64,000 nt of DNA from Phycomyces blakesleeanus NRRL 1555(-) (Eukaryota; Mucoromycota; Mucoromycetes; Mucorales; Phycomycetaceae), in the NCBI RefSeq assembly GCF_001638985.1, contig NW_017265151.1, positions 186,001 to 250,000 on the forward strand, read 5' to 3'. A program made the position numbers and the translations under genes. The notes beneath the pieces are model-generated. The model searched no databases, was not told where the DNA came from, and was given only the letters and a program-made list of their open reading frames with translations. Within the stretch, counting starts at the first letter, position 1; every line of letters begins with the position of its first letter. Shown piece by piece: positions 11,641 to 24,523 of this stretch.

Positions 11641-12870
11641 TCAGGAAGTCGATACTTTCAGATCGGGATACCCAGGTATGTATTCGCCTTTGATTTTCAG
11701 TATACAGCCCTTTTCGAGCGAGTCGACTAAACTAATCGTAGAAGCAGGATTAACTGTCTTCCTTGAAACTGAGAGCTTGACTTGTTTGTGTTCCCTTTCT
11801 AATTGTTCAATTTGGGTTAAGCTCTTCTCTAAACCATTCTGTTGAAAGGAAAAACCAGTTAGCTACTACAGTTTTCTAGATAACTCTCAATATTCTTACT
11901 TTATACATGCAGAAAAGGTTGGTGACATCTCTAATGCACATCTCATTATCTTCAAAGTTTGTAGGCATATCCGCCATTTCAATCAATTCCATCACGCAAA
12001 CTCCTCGCGAAACTTGTTCTATTGACCATAAGCGTATTTTTTCCTCTAGACACAAAATATTAGTAGTATTACATTTTAAGAAACTGTCTCCTTTACCTAA
12101 TACATGTACAAAATAAATCCGTATTTTGTGAAACGTGTCTAGTGACCCAAATTCGAAAACGTGGGCAATTTCTTGAAGCAACGCCAAAACACCAAATCCC
12201 CCTTTTACATGGTCTTGCGTAGCTCGAGCAATGTCAAAAAGTCCACAATGACCAGTCACCTCTAAAATTGAGAGTTCTATAGTCTTCCCCCCAACCAGAG
12301 CTGTGTGGCAGCCATCGACGTTGTAACTACACGACTCCAACTCTTTATCTCCTCGACGAATGATCTCGTTTTTGATGGCTTGAACCTTATATTCGCCCAC
12401 TTCAAAACAAAGAGTCTTGTTGTGGCTGTACTCGGTGACGATCTTAAAAAGCTCCCATATAAAATATCCAGAATAATTGGCTTCACTTTGACGTATCCAT
12501 TGTTGCTTTTGGGCGTTAACGGGTATCCCCATAAGCACTTTCATTATTTTGGCCAAAAACAAAGCCTTCTGATCTTAGTAGTACTTGCGTTTAAACTGTT
12601 TCAGGCTTGAAAAAACATCTCTTTCGTTTTCAGACAAGAATATCTTCACGGCATCCTCTTCAAATCCATCGAAAGCATTATAGAGAATTGGCTTTTGAAT
12701 CATCGTGTGCTCGTAAAGTTCCCGAACAAGACATGTGCGCATCTTGACTTTATATTCACACTGTTGTGGTTGCTGAAGTTTTGTTAAGAGAGATTTTAAA
12801 ATAGGGAACGAAGATTCGTGAGAACTTGTGTAGGATTTGTTAAAGAAAATTGGTTATATCAAAAATTTTC
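11641..12870 (-). pseudogene. Unknown protein, interrupted reading frame
   Basis: No function recognised. The minus-strand frame is open from about 12868 (first residues NKSYTSSHESSF) to a TAA at 12575-12577. It resumes in the same frame (ALFLAKIMKVLMGIP...) to a donor GTAAGA at 11899. A last exon 11838-11641 follows (NGLEKSLTQIEQLEREHK ... VNPASTISLVDSLEKG). The central segment (VDGCHTALVGGKTIELSILEVTG, then DHVKGGFGVLALLQEIA) resembles, from memory, an expanded uncharacterised Mucoromycota family. The intron is well formed, so the gene was once functional. The stop is either a real break or lies in an unannotated intron: GTGAAG to ATCAG with a TACTAAG branch motif, about 81 bases, would be in phase. 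No ATG starts the frame. Hairpin elements flank both sides. Confidence 0.45.
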
Positions 12871-12906
12871 AAGGTTCCTACACTGAACTACTACTGCTAT
12901 TTATAT

Positions 12907-13012
12907 TATACTGTGGTGAATGGCAGGTTTTATAACCCCGCAACCATAGGAAATACACGATCCCAATTCCTACGATTACGGGGTTATAAAACCTGCCATT
13001 TACTACAGTGTA
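12907..13012. mobile_element. MITE with TA-flanked terminal inverted repeats
   Basis: Two arms of about 43 bases (12909-12952 and 12967-13010) are inverted copies: (T/C)ACTGTRGTRAATGGC, then AGGTTTTATAACCCCG, then a diverged end. They are separated by about 15 bases and flanked by TA on both sides. Inner arms are almost perfect. The outer sequences TGAACTAC and GTAGTTCA also pair, so the true ends could lie slightly further out. The terminal CACTGTAGTAAATG resembles the termini of the transposon at 34.3-38.2 kb. Confidence 0.7.
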
Positions 13013-15843
13013 CGTAGTTCATGACATTTTTCCATTCCTGAACGAATTTGCTCCGTATGCTGGAGAGCACCATTAGCGAATCCTTTTGAGGCCGGCGAAT
13101 GTTTAGAGCCAAAGTACGCTTTTAGAACAAAGTGAAAGTTATGTCCTAAAACTTACTACATAAAGTGATTTAATAGATAAGTTTACAATTAATATTATTA
13201 TGCTTGAGTATGGCTTGATCTATGTGCCATATGGGTGTGATTGAGGATTTCAGTACCTGAAAATGATATAAATTTATAAAAATGACAGCTTTTAATGCAG
13301 CCAAATGTGTTGTTATTTTTAAACCCCACTCCTCCTCCTCCTCCTCCTCCTCTTTCTCTGTCGATGTTTTTTCTATTTGAAAGGAATTTGTTATTATGAA
13401 TTGAAAGCTTTCTATTATTATCATTATTAATTTTATTTCATTTTCATTTTACAATTTAAATAACAAATGTCTTGACTCTTGTTTAAGCAATATATTTACG
13501 TGCTGTTAATCTAACAGAAATGTGCGGGGGTGCATTCGTAGTTATATAGATATACTTCACAATTAATATTTACTTAATTGGCAATGGTGGTGGGTTGAAT
13601 AAATATACCCCAGAATATATACATATAGATATCAAGAAGAAGAAAGAAGGAAAAAGAAAGTGTGTATATGTTGCTCAGATTTTTTTTTTATTGTTTTCTT
13701 TAGGATATTATGAAAATGCACCTTGGCTTTCTGTGTTAATTCCATAAACTGATAGATTGGCACACTACACAATTGACTATATCCATCATAATTATCATCA
13801 TTATCAGCGTCATATTTTAGCCTTGAAGTTCTTGTCCTATGCCTCGTTTGGTATTATCAAGATCAATATGATAACAGGTATTACAATACAGTCTTCTGGT
13901 TGTGTGGGGATTTTATTCATCATAAAGTACAGTAAAGTAAAGAAACCTTTAATTTTTCATGTCCGACCTTGGTTGCCACATGGTAAGTTGAACACAGCAC
14001 CAACAATATATATACAAACTGTAATCCAGAATACTTGTTTTATGCTTTTTTTTTTACAATTTATTTCTTTGTGCGTCAATTACGTCTGTCTATCATTGGT
14101 ACATCAATAAGCTCAAATATATATAGCAAGATCTTGAATGTAAACCTAGCTCCTGGCTGTACATCGTTTTAAAAGTCTGTCGAAGGGAGGGAAAGAGTGG
14201 GGTAAGGGTGGAGGAGACAAGAGTGATGAAAGAAACTTTAGGTAAAAGGTTACCATTTATGGACTACAGCTGCATGGATAATTAATTCGGCTGTTGTTGA
14301 AAACAATAACATATATTATAGAGTTTTCCAGTTGGAGAAGTGATGTAATCTTTAAAATAGAGTTTTTTTTTTTGGCAGCTTGGTCGGTGTAATCAATAAG
14401 ATCTTAACTCAACCACTAGTTTTTTGTTGTTTTTGGAATTATATGGTACCAAGTAATAGTCGAGAAGATCAGTGAAATAGGTGTCTACATATAGATATGA
14501 CTCAGGTAATCAATCTCTAATTCTTCTTTATTTCTTTTCATTTTTTTTTCGCACAAAAATAAAGTAAAAATAGTGTTCATCTTATGTTCTGTAGATTTAA
14601 GAGTTACCAATAGTCTTTGCGTTTGGAATATGTCTTGCTGTAGTACGATTTATGCAGTAAGACTATCTTTGACTAATGTCATCTAGATACTTGTGTGATT
14701 CTCGCCTGAAAATCCCCTCGTAGACCCAAATATTGTGGCTGTATTCTCGATATCTGTGTGTATGTGTACTTGTGTACATGTTTGTGTGTGGGTAAGTGTG
14801 TAAGCGCTTTAAATAGTCTATTGATATGTAAATTTGAGGCTGTAACTTGGAGGAATTTGCACATCTTGACTCTATCTAAGGGCAAAAATGCATATAGTAT
14901 TTGCCGTTGTTCTTTTTTCATTTGTAAGCTTATTTTATTTTTTTGGGAATTGTGATATTAGAAAGCATGTTATTATCTAATTTGCATTCTCTACTCTTGT
15001 TCTTTATATTTATATCTTTTGCTATTTATTGAGTGTGGGTATGCTGTAAGTAAAGTAAAGTAGTACTTGGATCAGTTATATGTATATATTGTTTGGAGTT
15101 TATTGAAGAATGAGGACACTTTATAATATCCATTAAAGATAAATTCAGACTATCCACAGCCAAATTTCCTACATCCTTATTTGCAATGGACCCTTGCACA
15201 ACCTGTGAGGATTGATTGATTGATTGAATTTATTTTCTTTAATTCTTTAATTCTTTTTGTGGATGTGAAGGTGGGGTACGATGGTCAGAATAAATTGGCG
15301 CATTAAGGATCCCTTGATAAGAATTACTTTACCTTAAAATATGTAACGATGCAGTCCATGTGAAAGAACATGCTATTCTCATTATTCTTTTTATTTTTAT
15401 TTCTATCTTGAGTGTATAGAAATGTCTTCCTTGTAACAAACCTTATGCTTGTTTTGGCTTGTAGTGCTTGGTTATTATTTGCCCGGTAAACCGGGTGGTA
15501 AAAGGGTAACTTCATGTGCACTTTCTTATTTTTCAAATGTATGTAATTGGCAGTCACTCCAAGTTGGTACATGCGGTGAGCAATAAGTGAAGTGATTGGT
15601 CCTATTTAACAAGATTACCCCTTTAGAATTTTATTTTACCTTTTTTTTTTCTTACTACAAATCTTTAGAGTCGTGTCATATTTGAATGTATGGAATAACC
15701 CAAAAAAAAACAAAACAAAGTAAGCCTTTCTCTCATTACTCTCCTCTCCCCTATTCTTTGGGATGATCACATTTACTTTTTTTCTTCTTCTTTTGCTTCC
15801 CAGTAATCTGGAAAATTCATCTCCGTACCATATTTTGTTATTT

Positions 15844-15886
15844 AGTTGCCTAGTTGCCTAGTTGCCTAGTTGCCTAGTTGCCTAGT
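15844..15886. repeat. Tandem repeat, 8-base unit
   Basis: Five consecutive copies of GTTGCCTA in a non-coding stretch, followed by a diverged GTTACTTC. Simple minisatellite with no spacer structure. Confidence 0.85.
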
Positions 15887-18291
15887 TACTTCAATGTTAT
15901 TTTTTCAATATTCTTTTTTTTTTGCAACAAGAGAGAAAAATATGGTTGCAAGAAGGCTGCGACAAAATGAAATAAAAATATATAGTCTTTCTGTCAGCTT
16001 ATCAGATAACTCTAAGATATTCTATGCTCAACTCGGTATGTGTGTATTGATGTGTCCGTTTTGCTCCGTCCCAGGGACACAGATATTTTTCAAGGTAGTA
16101 CATAAAAATAAAATAAATAAATATTTTTCCCTTTAAGAATAAAATAAAATAAAATTGTAATCAAAAGCCATCAGTTCCAGGAAGAAGAAGAGAAGAAGCG
16201 GAGGAAGAGAAAGGTATCATATTTGGTCAAAAACAATATGCGTATATTATATGCTGCTTGTTTGCTTTATTTCTTCTAAAATTAAGAGAATACCGACATG
16301 GCTGAACTTGGACTCGGCTTGCTAAAATATCAAAGATCTTTTCAGGTTTCCGGATTAATAGCTACCGAGACAAACGCATCTCTTTTTTTAAAAAAAAAAT
16401 GTGAGGTAATCACGTTTCTAAATGAACTCACCGTGGGATTCAAATACACGTTTTATATTGACGTTGATAAATTATACGAAATGAGTTGATAAGAGTCAGA
16501 ATAAAAATGAAGAGAAGGAAAAGAATGAGGAAGCTTATAAATGTATATATTTAGTGTATTACAGTCATGTACAGATCAGATTATGCTAGTCTTATATATA
16601 TATGTGTGTTTATCTATGTATTATTCTGGGTGACATGCAAGTTATGGGACATAGTCAGCCAAGCATTTGGAAACTACTGTAAGGAATACGATGTATCCAT
16701 TTGTTTCAATATTTTTTGGGAGGATTTCTTATTGATAGCTTGTACCGTTCTGTATTTTGATGGCAATAGAAAACTAATAAAATGTATTTTCTAACTGTCT
16801 GCCCCCTTCAAATCAAACCATACAAACTAAATTTATGGGGATATTGTAATGTTAGTGAAGTGCTTTCTAATGTCAGTAAAGTAGTGTCTAGTGGCGGTGT
16901 TACAGTAAGCAAGTAAACAGGTATATATAGTATATATATATATATATATATATATTCTTTGGTGTTGATTATAGTTGTACAGAACATTTTCTGGTGGTGT
17001 GTGCACTTGTTTTTGTCAAATGGTGTGACCCTTAGCACTTGTGTACCTTGTTTCTTTCCTGCTATTAGAGAATCGAGGTACTACTACTATTACTATTACC
17101 ACTTTTGTTGTTATTGGGAAGGAATGTAGGATATTTTGATCTCCTTGGTAAATCAAAGGTCTACATATATATTCATGTTCTTTTCTCTGTTCATTTTCAA
17201 GGTAAATATATATCTACTATGAGATTTCTCTCTCTCTATCTATCTATTTCCCTTTGTCTATTGTTCCTGACTCTTTTGGCACCTGCTTTGTATGCTTTTC
17301 TTGCTAGTCTGTTTACATTGACACTAAACTAGCATTACTATTTTTATTTATGATTATGGTTATTTTTAACTTTTCTTTTTTTCCTTTGGGGGAGTAGAAG
17401 AAAGAAAGAAAGAGAGATTTTAGGCGTCATCTGCTTTACCTCATTTATTTAACAGAAAACTATAATTTAATGTAAAATTCAGTGGCCGTTCTTGGTGTGA
17501 ATCACGATTTATCTGAGGGTGTTTGTGACCATTTTGAATAACAGTAAAGACACATACACACATACACAACTGGTGTGTGTGTATGGATAAAAATTATATT
17601 GACAGATCATATTATGTTAGCTGTTCTGATAATTAAATCAAAACTACCTACCGCTATATTTTTCAGTGCTAAAATATGGCCTGTTTTAGCTTATTTGCAT
17701 TTGTACTCAAGAAGTGATCAAAAGAGACCCAAAAACAAACAAATCAAACAAAATCTCAGATATTCAAAAACGCCTTTTTTAGATTATTTTTTTAAAGGGA
17801 AATGCTATTACTACTATTGCTTTCCAGTCGAATATTAATGAAACTGGACTATGGCGATTAAAATGTCATTCTTATTTGTTATCTATTGCTATTATAGAAA
17901 ATATCAGATTATGGCAGAGAAGGATTTTACAGTATCAGTCTACATTAATTAGTCCATTTAAAATATAAAGTACATGCTATAGATAAGGTCGATATATCAA
18001 TAGATAGATAAAAAGGTTAGTGAATTCGATTATCTAGCTAATAAGAATATGCAGAAGAAAAGGAGGGTAGTTGTTTTTAATGTCTTGGCCTGTTATTTAA
18101 AGTCAAGAAACAAATGAAAGGTATATATGACTGTCCTTCCTGTAAAATTAGACAAGAAGATCAGAAAATGACTGTGTCTTTTTTTTTTTTTTTGGTTTTG
18201 TATTTTTCCTTTGTCTTCCCTCACATTTAATACGTATAAGATTGATAGATTGTTGGTATTATCGAATGTTTTTTCTTCTTCGTTTTCTTTT

Positions 18292-18329
18292 TGGCTTGGC
18301 TTGGCTTGGCTTGGCTTGGCCTGGCCTGG
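18292..18329. repeat. Tandem GGCTT/GGCCT repeat
   Basis: About seven copies of a 5-base unit, mainly GGCTT and changing to GGCCT at the right end, in non-coding DNA. Confidence 0.8.
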
Positions 18330-19214
18330 CTTGAAGAACACTGTGAATTTAAGAAAATAGACTATATTCAATATAAGAAAAAATGAACTATTAGATATAT
18401 ATATGTCTGTCTGTCAAGGACTGTATAGATTTGAATGAAGAATTAATTATTAATTATATTCTTATTAAATTTTTTTTTAAAAGAAAAAGTATATAAATAT
18501 ATAAATATATTGATATAATTATGTATTTGACAGACAGACCAATAGACAGACTAGTTTGGTTATTAAGTATTGGGACAATGGGAATTCTGTAGGTAAAAAT
18601 AAAATAAAAGGGACACCTTCAAGCCAAATTACACACGTTTAATTTCTTATTCTGGCCGCCTGGCCGGGCAATTTATCTTGGCCAAGAATGAAGTCTAATA
18701 TTGCTCCACAATGTACTTATATATATGTATAATTTTAAAGTATCTTTCTTCCTTTTCTTTCTCTTTTTGGACCATAGACTTAATTGCGTCTTCTGTGCTA
18801 CTTGGCTAATGATTGTCTCTTTAAAGCTTAAACAGTAATAAAATACGCTGATGAAAATTGCAAGCATCAATTTACCCAAACAGAAATAAAATAAAATGGA
18901 TAATTTTCGTGGTTTTATTGTATTCAACGCCCGTTTTGTGTTTATATTACATTGTGTATCTTTTTTATTTTATACAATAGATTTTATTTTATATATAATA
19001 CTCTTTTTCACTATACACAATTCCAAACCTTCTTTCTTTTATTGTGTGTCTTATAAATATATAAATTTATATATTGATCTTTCAATTGAATTTCTTCCTT
19101 TCTTCCTTTCTTTTATTATTTTCTTCTTCTTTATATTTGATATACCCAATTTATCCTTTTTCTTTTATCTTGAAAATAAATAAATAAATAAAGTAACCAA
19201 GAATAATCTACACA

Positions 19215-20116
19215 ATGGGTGCCAAATTCTCAACCTACAGACGACGATCACATAACTCTCACTCTCACAACTTTCACTTGCACAATTCCAACTCGAATTC
19301 ACAATCCCCTCAGTCGACACGACCTTCAAATGAAAGCCTGAGCCCCATTCAGTCCACCGATAGTTCAATAGTTCGTCAGGGACGTCACTTCCACAACACT
19401 CAACAATCTACCTACTGGCTACCAAACGATGAAGAAGAAATGGATAGACTTGTAGGCGTAAGTATCTATTTGTCTGTCTATATAAATATATATATATAAT
19501 AATATATTTGTTTATTATCATAGCAACACTTTGCATTGAAATCTCTTTTCAACGGGTAAAGAAAAAAAAAATATTCAACAAAACAAAATCAAGTGGAACA
19601 TATAGCTATATATCTGTTTTTTTTATTGACCGTTGTCATTATCATTATCAAATTAATATAGAAATTTTCTCGATGATCCAGAGATCTCGGCTCTGTTTGA
19701 AAATGGCTGTGAAATCCTTGATGTAGGATGTGGACCAGGCACATGGATAATGGTAAGAAAGAAGAAAGAAAATCAAAAACATTTATATACTGTGATTAAT
19801 TACTAACCATTCAAAACAAACAATATTTTTTTAAAAAAAAAGGATGTTGCTACGGATTTCCCTGCTTGTCAGTGTACAGGAATTGACATGAGTGAGGTGT
19901 TTCCAAATATCATCCGACCTTCGAATGTTTCATTTCAGGGCGGAAATGTTCTTGAACGTTTGCCTTTTCCAGACAATACCTTTGATCTCGTTAACATACG
20001 GCTATTTATTTTGGCGCTGCGGAAAGAAGAGTGGCTTCAGGTAGTAAAGGAAATATTTCGGGTATTAAAGCCTGGAGGTTTCATCCAGTCAACAGAATGC
20101 AGTATGTTGGTGAGTT

Positions 20117-20148
<32 letters not shown>

Positions 20149-20785
20149 AAAATTTTTCATTTTCATTTTAATATTTTATACATATATATAATATATAATA
20201 TAATATTTATATGTCTGTTGTGTATTAATTTGTCGCCGCTGTGATTTTAAGGATGTTGGAAACGAGTTTGTACTCCATGTGGGAGCAGCTAGTAAGTTAA
20301 TAATATTCATAAAAAAAAAAAGGCTTTGGTTGGGGACTCTATTTATTTAGAGTCCCGTATTATGCATGCTAAGCTGACTCTAACCAAATCTATTGATCAA
20401 AAGTTATTGAGGAAATGATCGATCGAGGACAAGAACCACGAATCCTAGGCCTCTTCCCAGATGTGCTAAAAGAAGCCCAATTTGAAAGAATCACGCAAGA
20501 CAATAGGGTAGCTCATCTGTGTAAGTGAATCTAATTGATTATATTCATATTCATCCTCATAATTTATACTTGATTTTTGTAGCCAAACCTGATCATATCA
20601 ACCGTGAATTCTTGTGGGATATGATCAATATCTTCAAGAGCGCCCAAGCTTTCCTAAGCAAAAAACTTGATATCCCTGAAGAAAAATACCCTGGATTCTT
20701 ACAGCAGGCCTACAAAGAGTGTCAAAAGAGCCCAGGTGCCGAGTGGGTATTAGGAATCACAGTTGGTCGAAAACCACAACTTTGA
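19215..20785 (+). CDS. Class I SAM-dependent methyltransferase
   Basis: Transfers a methyl group from S-adenosylmethionine; the substrate cannot be told. Exons: 19215-19457, 19524-19555, 19662-19752, 19843-20109, 20252-20291, 20404-20520, 20583-20785, giving 330 residues. A His/Ser/Asn-rich disordered N-terminus (about residues 1-60) precedes the Rossmann domain. Motif I is ILDVGCGPGT (110-119). An acidic loop follows (CTGIDMSEVFP), then LPFPDNTFDLVNIR, and the post-core EIFRVLKPGGFIQSTE. Its organisation resembles the secondary-metabolism and LaeA-like methyltransferases expanded in Mucoromycota, but that resemblance is from memory and gives no substrate. MGAKFS could be an N-myristoylation signal (MGxxxS); this is speculative. 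Gene ends 600 bases from the convergent TBC gene. Confidence 0.88.
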
Positions 20786-20835
<50 letters not shown>

Positions 20836-21385
20836 TACTTTATTATTTATTCCTGGCATCATCATTTCTGTATTTCTTTTTTGCAACAAATCTTACATCT
20901 ATTTGACATTAGATTTCTTAAATCATACATTCTTTTTCTTTCCTTCTTTTCATTACAGCATTCAAACTTTATAGTATCTTTGATTTTTGAACATATCATT
21001 CAATTCTGTTTCAATTATAAAAATCAAAGGATTATATTTCAAAATCATATCAAAATATAACAATAAAATATAAAGATATTTTTGTATATGTATGTTTCAT
21101 TGTCATTGTAATTAATCTCTAGGTATTAATATTATAACAATTAATTATGAATTTTACACACATTTATATATATATATATATCACATGTGTCATTAAAACA
21201 GTATCCACTCTCTAGTAATATGATAGTAATAACAATAACAGTAATATAAAATAAGAAGAAAATTGTACAATTTGAATTCAATGAGATTTACAGTTTCTTC
21301 ATTATTATTATTATTATTATCATTCTTTTTTTTTAAAATAATAATAATAATAATAATAATAATATTAATATTAACCTTAATAAAC
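20786..21385. other. Convergent intergenic region with (ATT)n tracts
   Basis: Shared 3' region of two convergent genes. A (TTA)n tract runs about 20789-20835, immediately after the methyltransferase stop, and an (ATT)n/(AAT)n pair lies at about 21302-21362, before the TBC gene stop. Nothing else was recognised. Confidence 0.6.
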
Positions 21386-23259
21386 TTACCTCAATATATC
21401 TTGTGATATTAAGAACGCTAATGTTCCCACGCCAGCACTAATGGCAGCCATCATAAACACATCCTGTCTTGACAACCGACGCAGCTTGTCCAGAACAAAC
21501 TCGGAGTGGTGTTTGAACTCGTCGTCTTTGCCTTGTATTTGAGTTGTCTTGGTGGGTATCGGTAGACGGGTGCGTTCATTGTGAGGTATTTCTAGTGCTG
21601 CCTTTGCCTGAGCCTCTGATTCGGCCGCCAAGACTGCTGGATCAACCTTGACCTCTCCTTCTTTAATAATAGTAGCTGTATCAAGAGAAATCCAGAGATC
21701 GTCATATGTATTCACTGTTGATATGGTCGCCAGTCCGATTCCGCTCTTGTACTGAAGTGCAATAGGCGGATATCGACCCTCGATTTCAATAGCAGATCCA
21801 ATCAACCGTTCCACATCAATGTCCTGTGGGAGTTTGGTCAGAAAACCATGGACCGTGCTGAATTCACACTCCAGCCTGAGGATCTCTGACCGCCGAGAAA
21901 GAACAACGGCTGCTGTAAAATACACGGGCATGAGAGGATTTGAACACAGAAAGAAATCAAACAGGCGAGTAATCTTGTCAAGATCATCAAGGTCATGACT
22001 ACACCAAGTAATCACCCAGCTGAGAGCGTAGAATGGTACGATGTCTGATCTACACCAATAAATAAAGCATTTATATATATATATATCAAATGTCTATCTA
22101 ATCTAATCAAACTAAACCAGCAAGTAGCAATAGAGTATTTCTACTACTGATTCTATCTTTTCTTTTTGTTTCTTTGTGAAATCTTACTTTTTTATAAATG
22201 CAGCCAGTTCTTCGTCTTCACTCATTATTAAACTGTCCACCAAACTGAGTTCCTCTAGAACAGGTCCCAATTCGACTAGCATCGCATCTGTAAGTTAGCA
22301 TAAAGTCAAGATTATATAGTAGAAAAGTTTTTTTTTTTACTATTGTTTCTTTGTAATAAAGGATATCTTAGGAAATAAATGGCCAATTTCTCCACTAGTA
22401 CAATAGCCTTATTTACGCCAAATAAGAGCAAGAATACAGTACAGACATCATGAAATCCCTAGTAAATCAATTTATTGGTTAGTAGGTTAGTAGGCTAGGT
22501 TACTCACAATGCATACTGATACTGATATTGATATATAATCATCTCATGCAAATAAAAATAAAAATAAAAATCACCTGGTAATAATGTAAGCTTGGACAAG
22601 AACGTAACACATGCAAAATAACTAACTTCAAATCATCCTGTAATGCCTTTCTACGCTCATCGTCAATATCTTCATTTGTACAATAAAGGATTATAATTAA
22701 TTTCACAATTATTATTTATCTATGACTTTGAAAACTTACTAGGAGGATATCTATTGACAGATCTCGGCACATCCAGCGCCACCTGAGATTCATCTTTGTG
22801 TGTATCTTTTATATATAATAATTATTAGATTTCTTGAAGAGTAACAACCATATATAAATTTGTATTACTTGTCAGTATCTCCAAAGGTTCCCCTATTGTC
22901 TCTTCACAACGTAACAAAACTGGCCTAAAGATATTATTTCACTAAAGATAATTAATAAAAAAAAATAAAAAAAATAAAGACACCTCCCTTTCCTCCTCTC
23001 CTCTTTACACATTTATTTTCCTTTTAATTTTATCATTAAACACATATATAAAAAATTTTACTCACCAGACACGACGTCGCATGGCATCATTCACAAAGCC
23101 TTCTTTCCGACCACATTCTCGAAGCAATTCAAGATTGTGAGAACGCAGACCTTCATTGATTTTGAAGATTCTTTTGAATTTCTGGTTTTCAAAAGCAAGT
23201 TTTTTTGGGTCAAGGAACTTTCTATTTCTCATTTGACTTGCGCGATGTCGCTTAGGCAT
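21386..23259 (-). CDS. TBC1D20/Gyp8-type Rab GTPase-activating protein
   Basis: Stimulates GTP hydrolysis by a Rab1/Ypt1-class GTPase in ER-Golgi traffic. Exons in transcript order: 23259-23066, 22924-22869, 22805-22740, 22669-22575, 22458-22341, 22287-22188, 22049-21386, giving 430 residues. The catalytic arginine finger is in LDVPRSVNRYP (R98) and the glutamine finger in HYYQGFHD (Q137). The block ALSWVITWCSHDLDD, then RLFDFFLCSNPLMPVYFTAA, closely follows human TBC1D20. A hydrophobic C-terminal segment (FMMAAISAGVGTLAFLI) is the expected ER tail anchor, leaving only a few residues after it. The stop codon falls within a donor-like GAGGTAAGT, so a further 3' exon is conceivable. It is divergent from PIG-T with 444 bases between the starts. 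Confidence 0.92.
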
Positions 23260-23318
23260 AGTGAGATGTAAATAAATAAGATGCTGACAATGTTGATGGT
23301 GTTGATGATTCTGAAGAT

Positions 23319-23352
<34 letters not shown>

Positions 23353-23703
23353 TATATAAAGTCAATGAATAAAGGAAAGAAAGCAACAGTGTACAGTTAA
23401 TTTTTTTTTTTTTTGGATTTGCAAGTATTCCATATTTGTTACAAAAAAGAAGGTTTCAGACACCGTCACAGATTCTTATTATATTCTTTTTATATATATA
23501 AAAATTAAAATAGAGAAATGAATAGGGGGAGAAAGAGAGGAAGATATAGAAACTACAGGAGTAAATGACTTTCTTGAATTATAATTATTTTATTTTATTT
23601 TAATTTTTTGGTTTTCTTTTTTTTTTTCAACCTTGCAGAATCCAAGATAAAATAGAATAAAAAAAAACACACCAAAGACGGAGAAGAAGGAGACAAAGAA
23701 GTA
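23260..23703. promoter_or_regulatory. Shared bidirectional promoter region
   Basis: The 444 bases between the divergent starts of the TBC1D20-like gene and PIG-T must contain both promoters. It holds an (AAT)n tract at about 23322-23351, poly-T tracts near 23400 and 23610-23628, and TATATA at 23492-23499. No specific factor site was identified. Confidence 0.55.
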
Positions 23704-24492
23704 ATGCGTGCCATCATAAAGATTGTTGGATTACTTGGATTCCTAAATGCAGTCTCTGCACGCGTTCATCCCACAGAAGAATTTTTGGATGAAGAATTGA
23801 CCTTGACACCTCTTTCGGACGGAAAACTACTTGCTCATTTTGAATTTACAACCAATGTACAAGCTCACACAGACCCCAATGCTCCGTGTAAGTCTCTTAT
23901 TCTCTTAATATAATTAAAAAAAAAAGAAAGAACAAAAGAAATATATTGAGAAAGGGGGAGCATTTGTGTACCTGGGCTTATAAATATACATATATATATA
24001 TATATATATTATGTAGTCTTGGACTATGGATTGTTTCCAAAGGCTATCGGACAAGTGTTGCAAGAATACGATGTACAGGAAATGCACTTGACCTTTACTC
24101 AAGGCCGATGGAATTATGAAGAATGGGGATATCCACCAGAACAATCGGCAGGTACAGGTGTCGAGCTCTGGGCATGGATGAAAAACTCGAACAAGTAAGA
24201 GTTTAAGCAAATAAGAAGATATATACGTGTGTGGCTAGTGAATCACACTACTGCCAAAACTACTACTGTTACTCTTATTATAATATTACAGGTTCACTTA
24301 TTTATATTTACATGTTTAATATATATATATAAGAATTGATGCCAATTGGCGATCATTGACAAATGTCCTGTCAGGTCTGTTTTGTGCTTCACTTAATTTC
24401 ATCGATGACACCTTGACAACCCAACCACGCATGTCCTTTTTACCCGAGCCTCTATCTCAGTCTGATCGTGAAAGTCACCACCACCAATATAT

Positions 24493-24523
<31 letters not shown>

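Larger units (their letters stand above)
12873..19214. other. Intergenic region of 6.3 kb, no gene recognised
   Basis: Apart from the inverted-repeat element at 12907-13012 nothing codes recognisably. Open frames such as 13757-14110, 15870-16136 and 18896-19183 lack domains and are AT-driven. Simple repeats include GAG/CTC near 13327-13352, TA near 16930-16953, an 8-base GTTGCCTA array (about 15844-15886), GGCTT repeats (18292-18329) and a CAGACAGAC/GTCTGTCTG pair around 18404-18551. Promoter elements of the methyltransferase gene must be at the right end. Confidence 0.5.

Noticed and set aside
13757..14110. Open frame of 117 codons
   Set aside because: Residue composition is that of translated AT-rich DNA, with no domain, no codon bias and no splice support.
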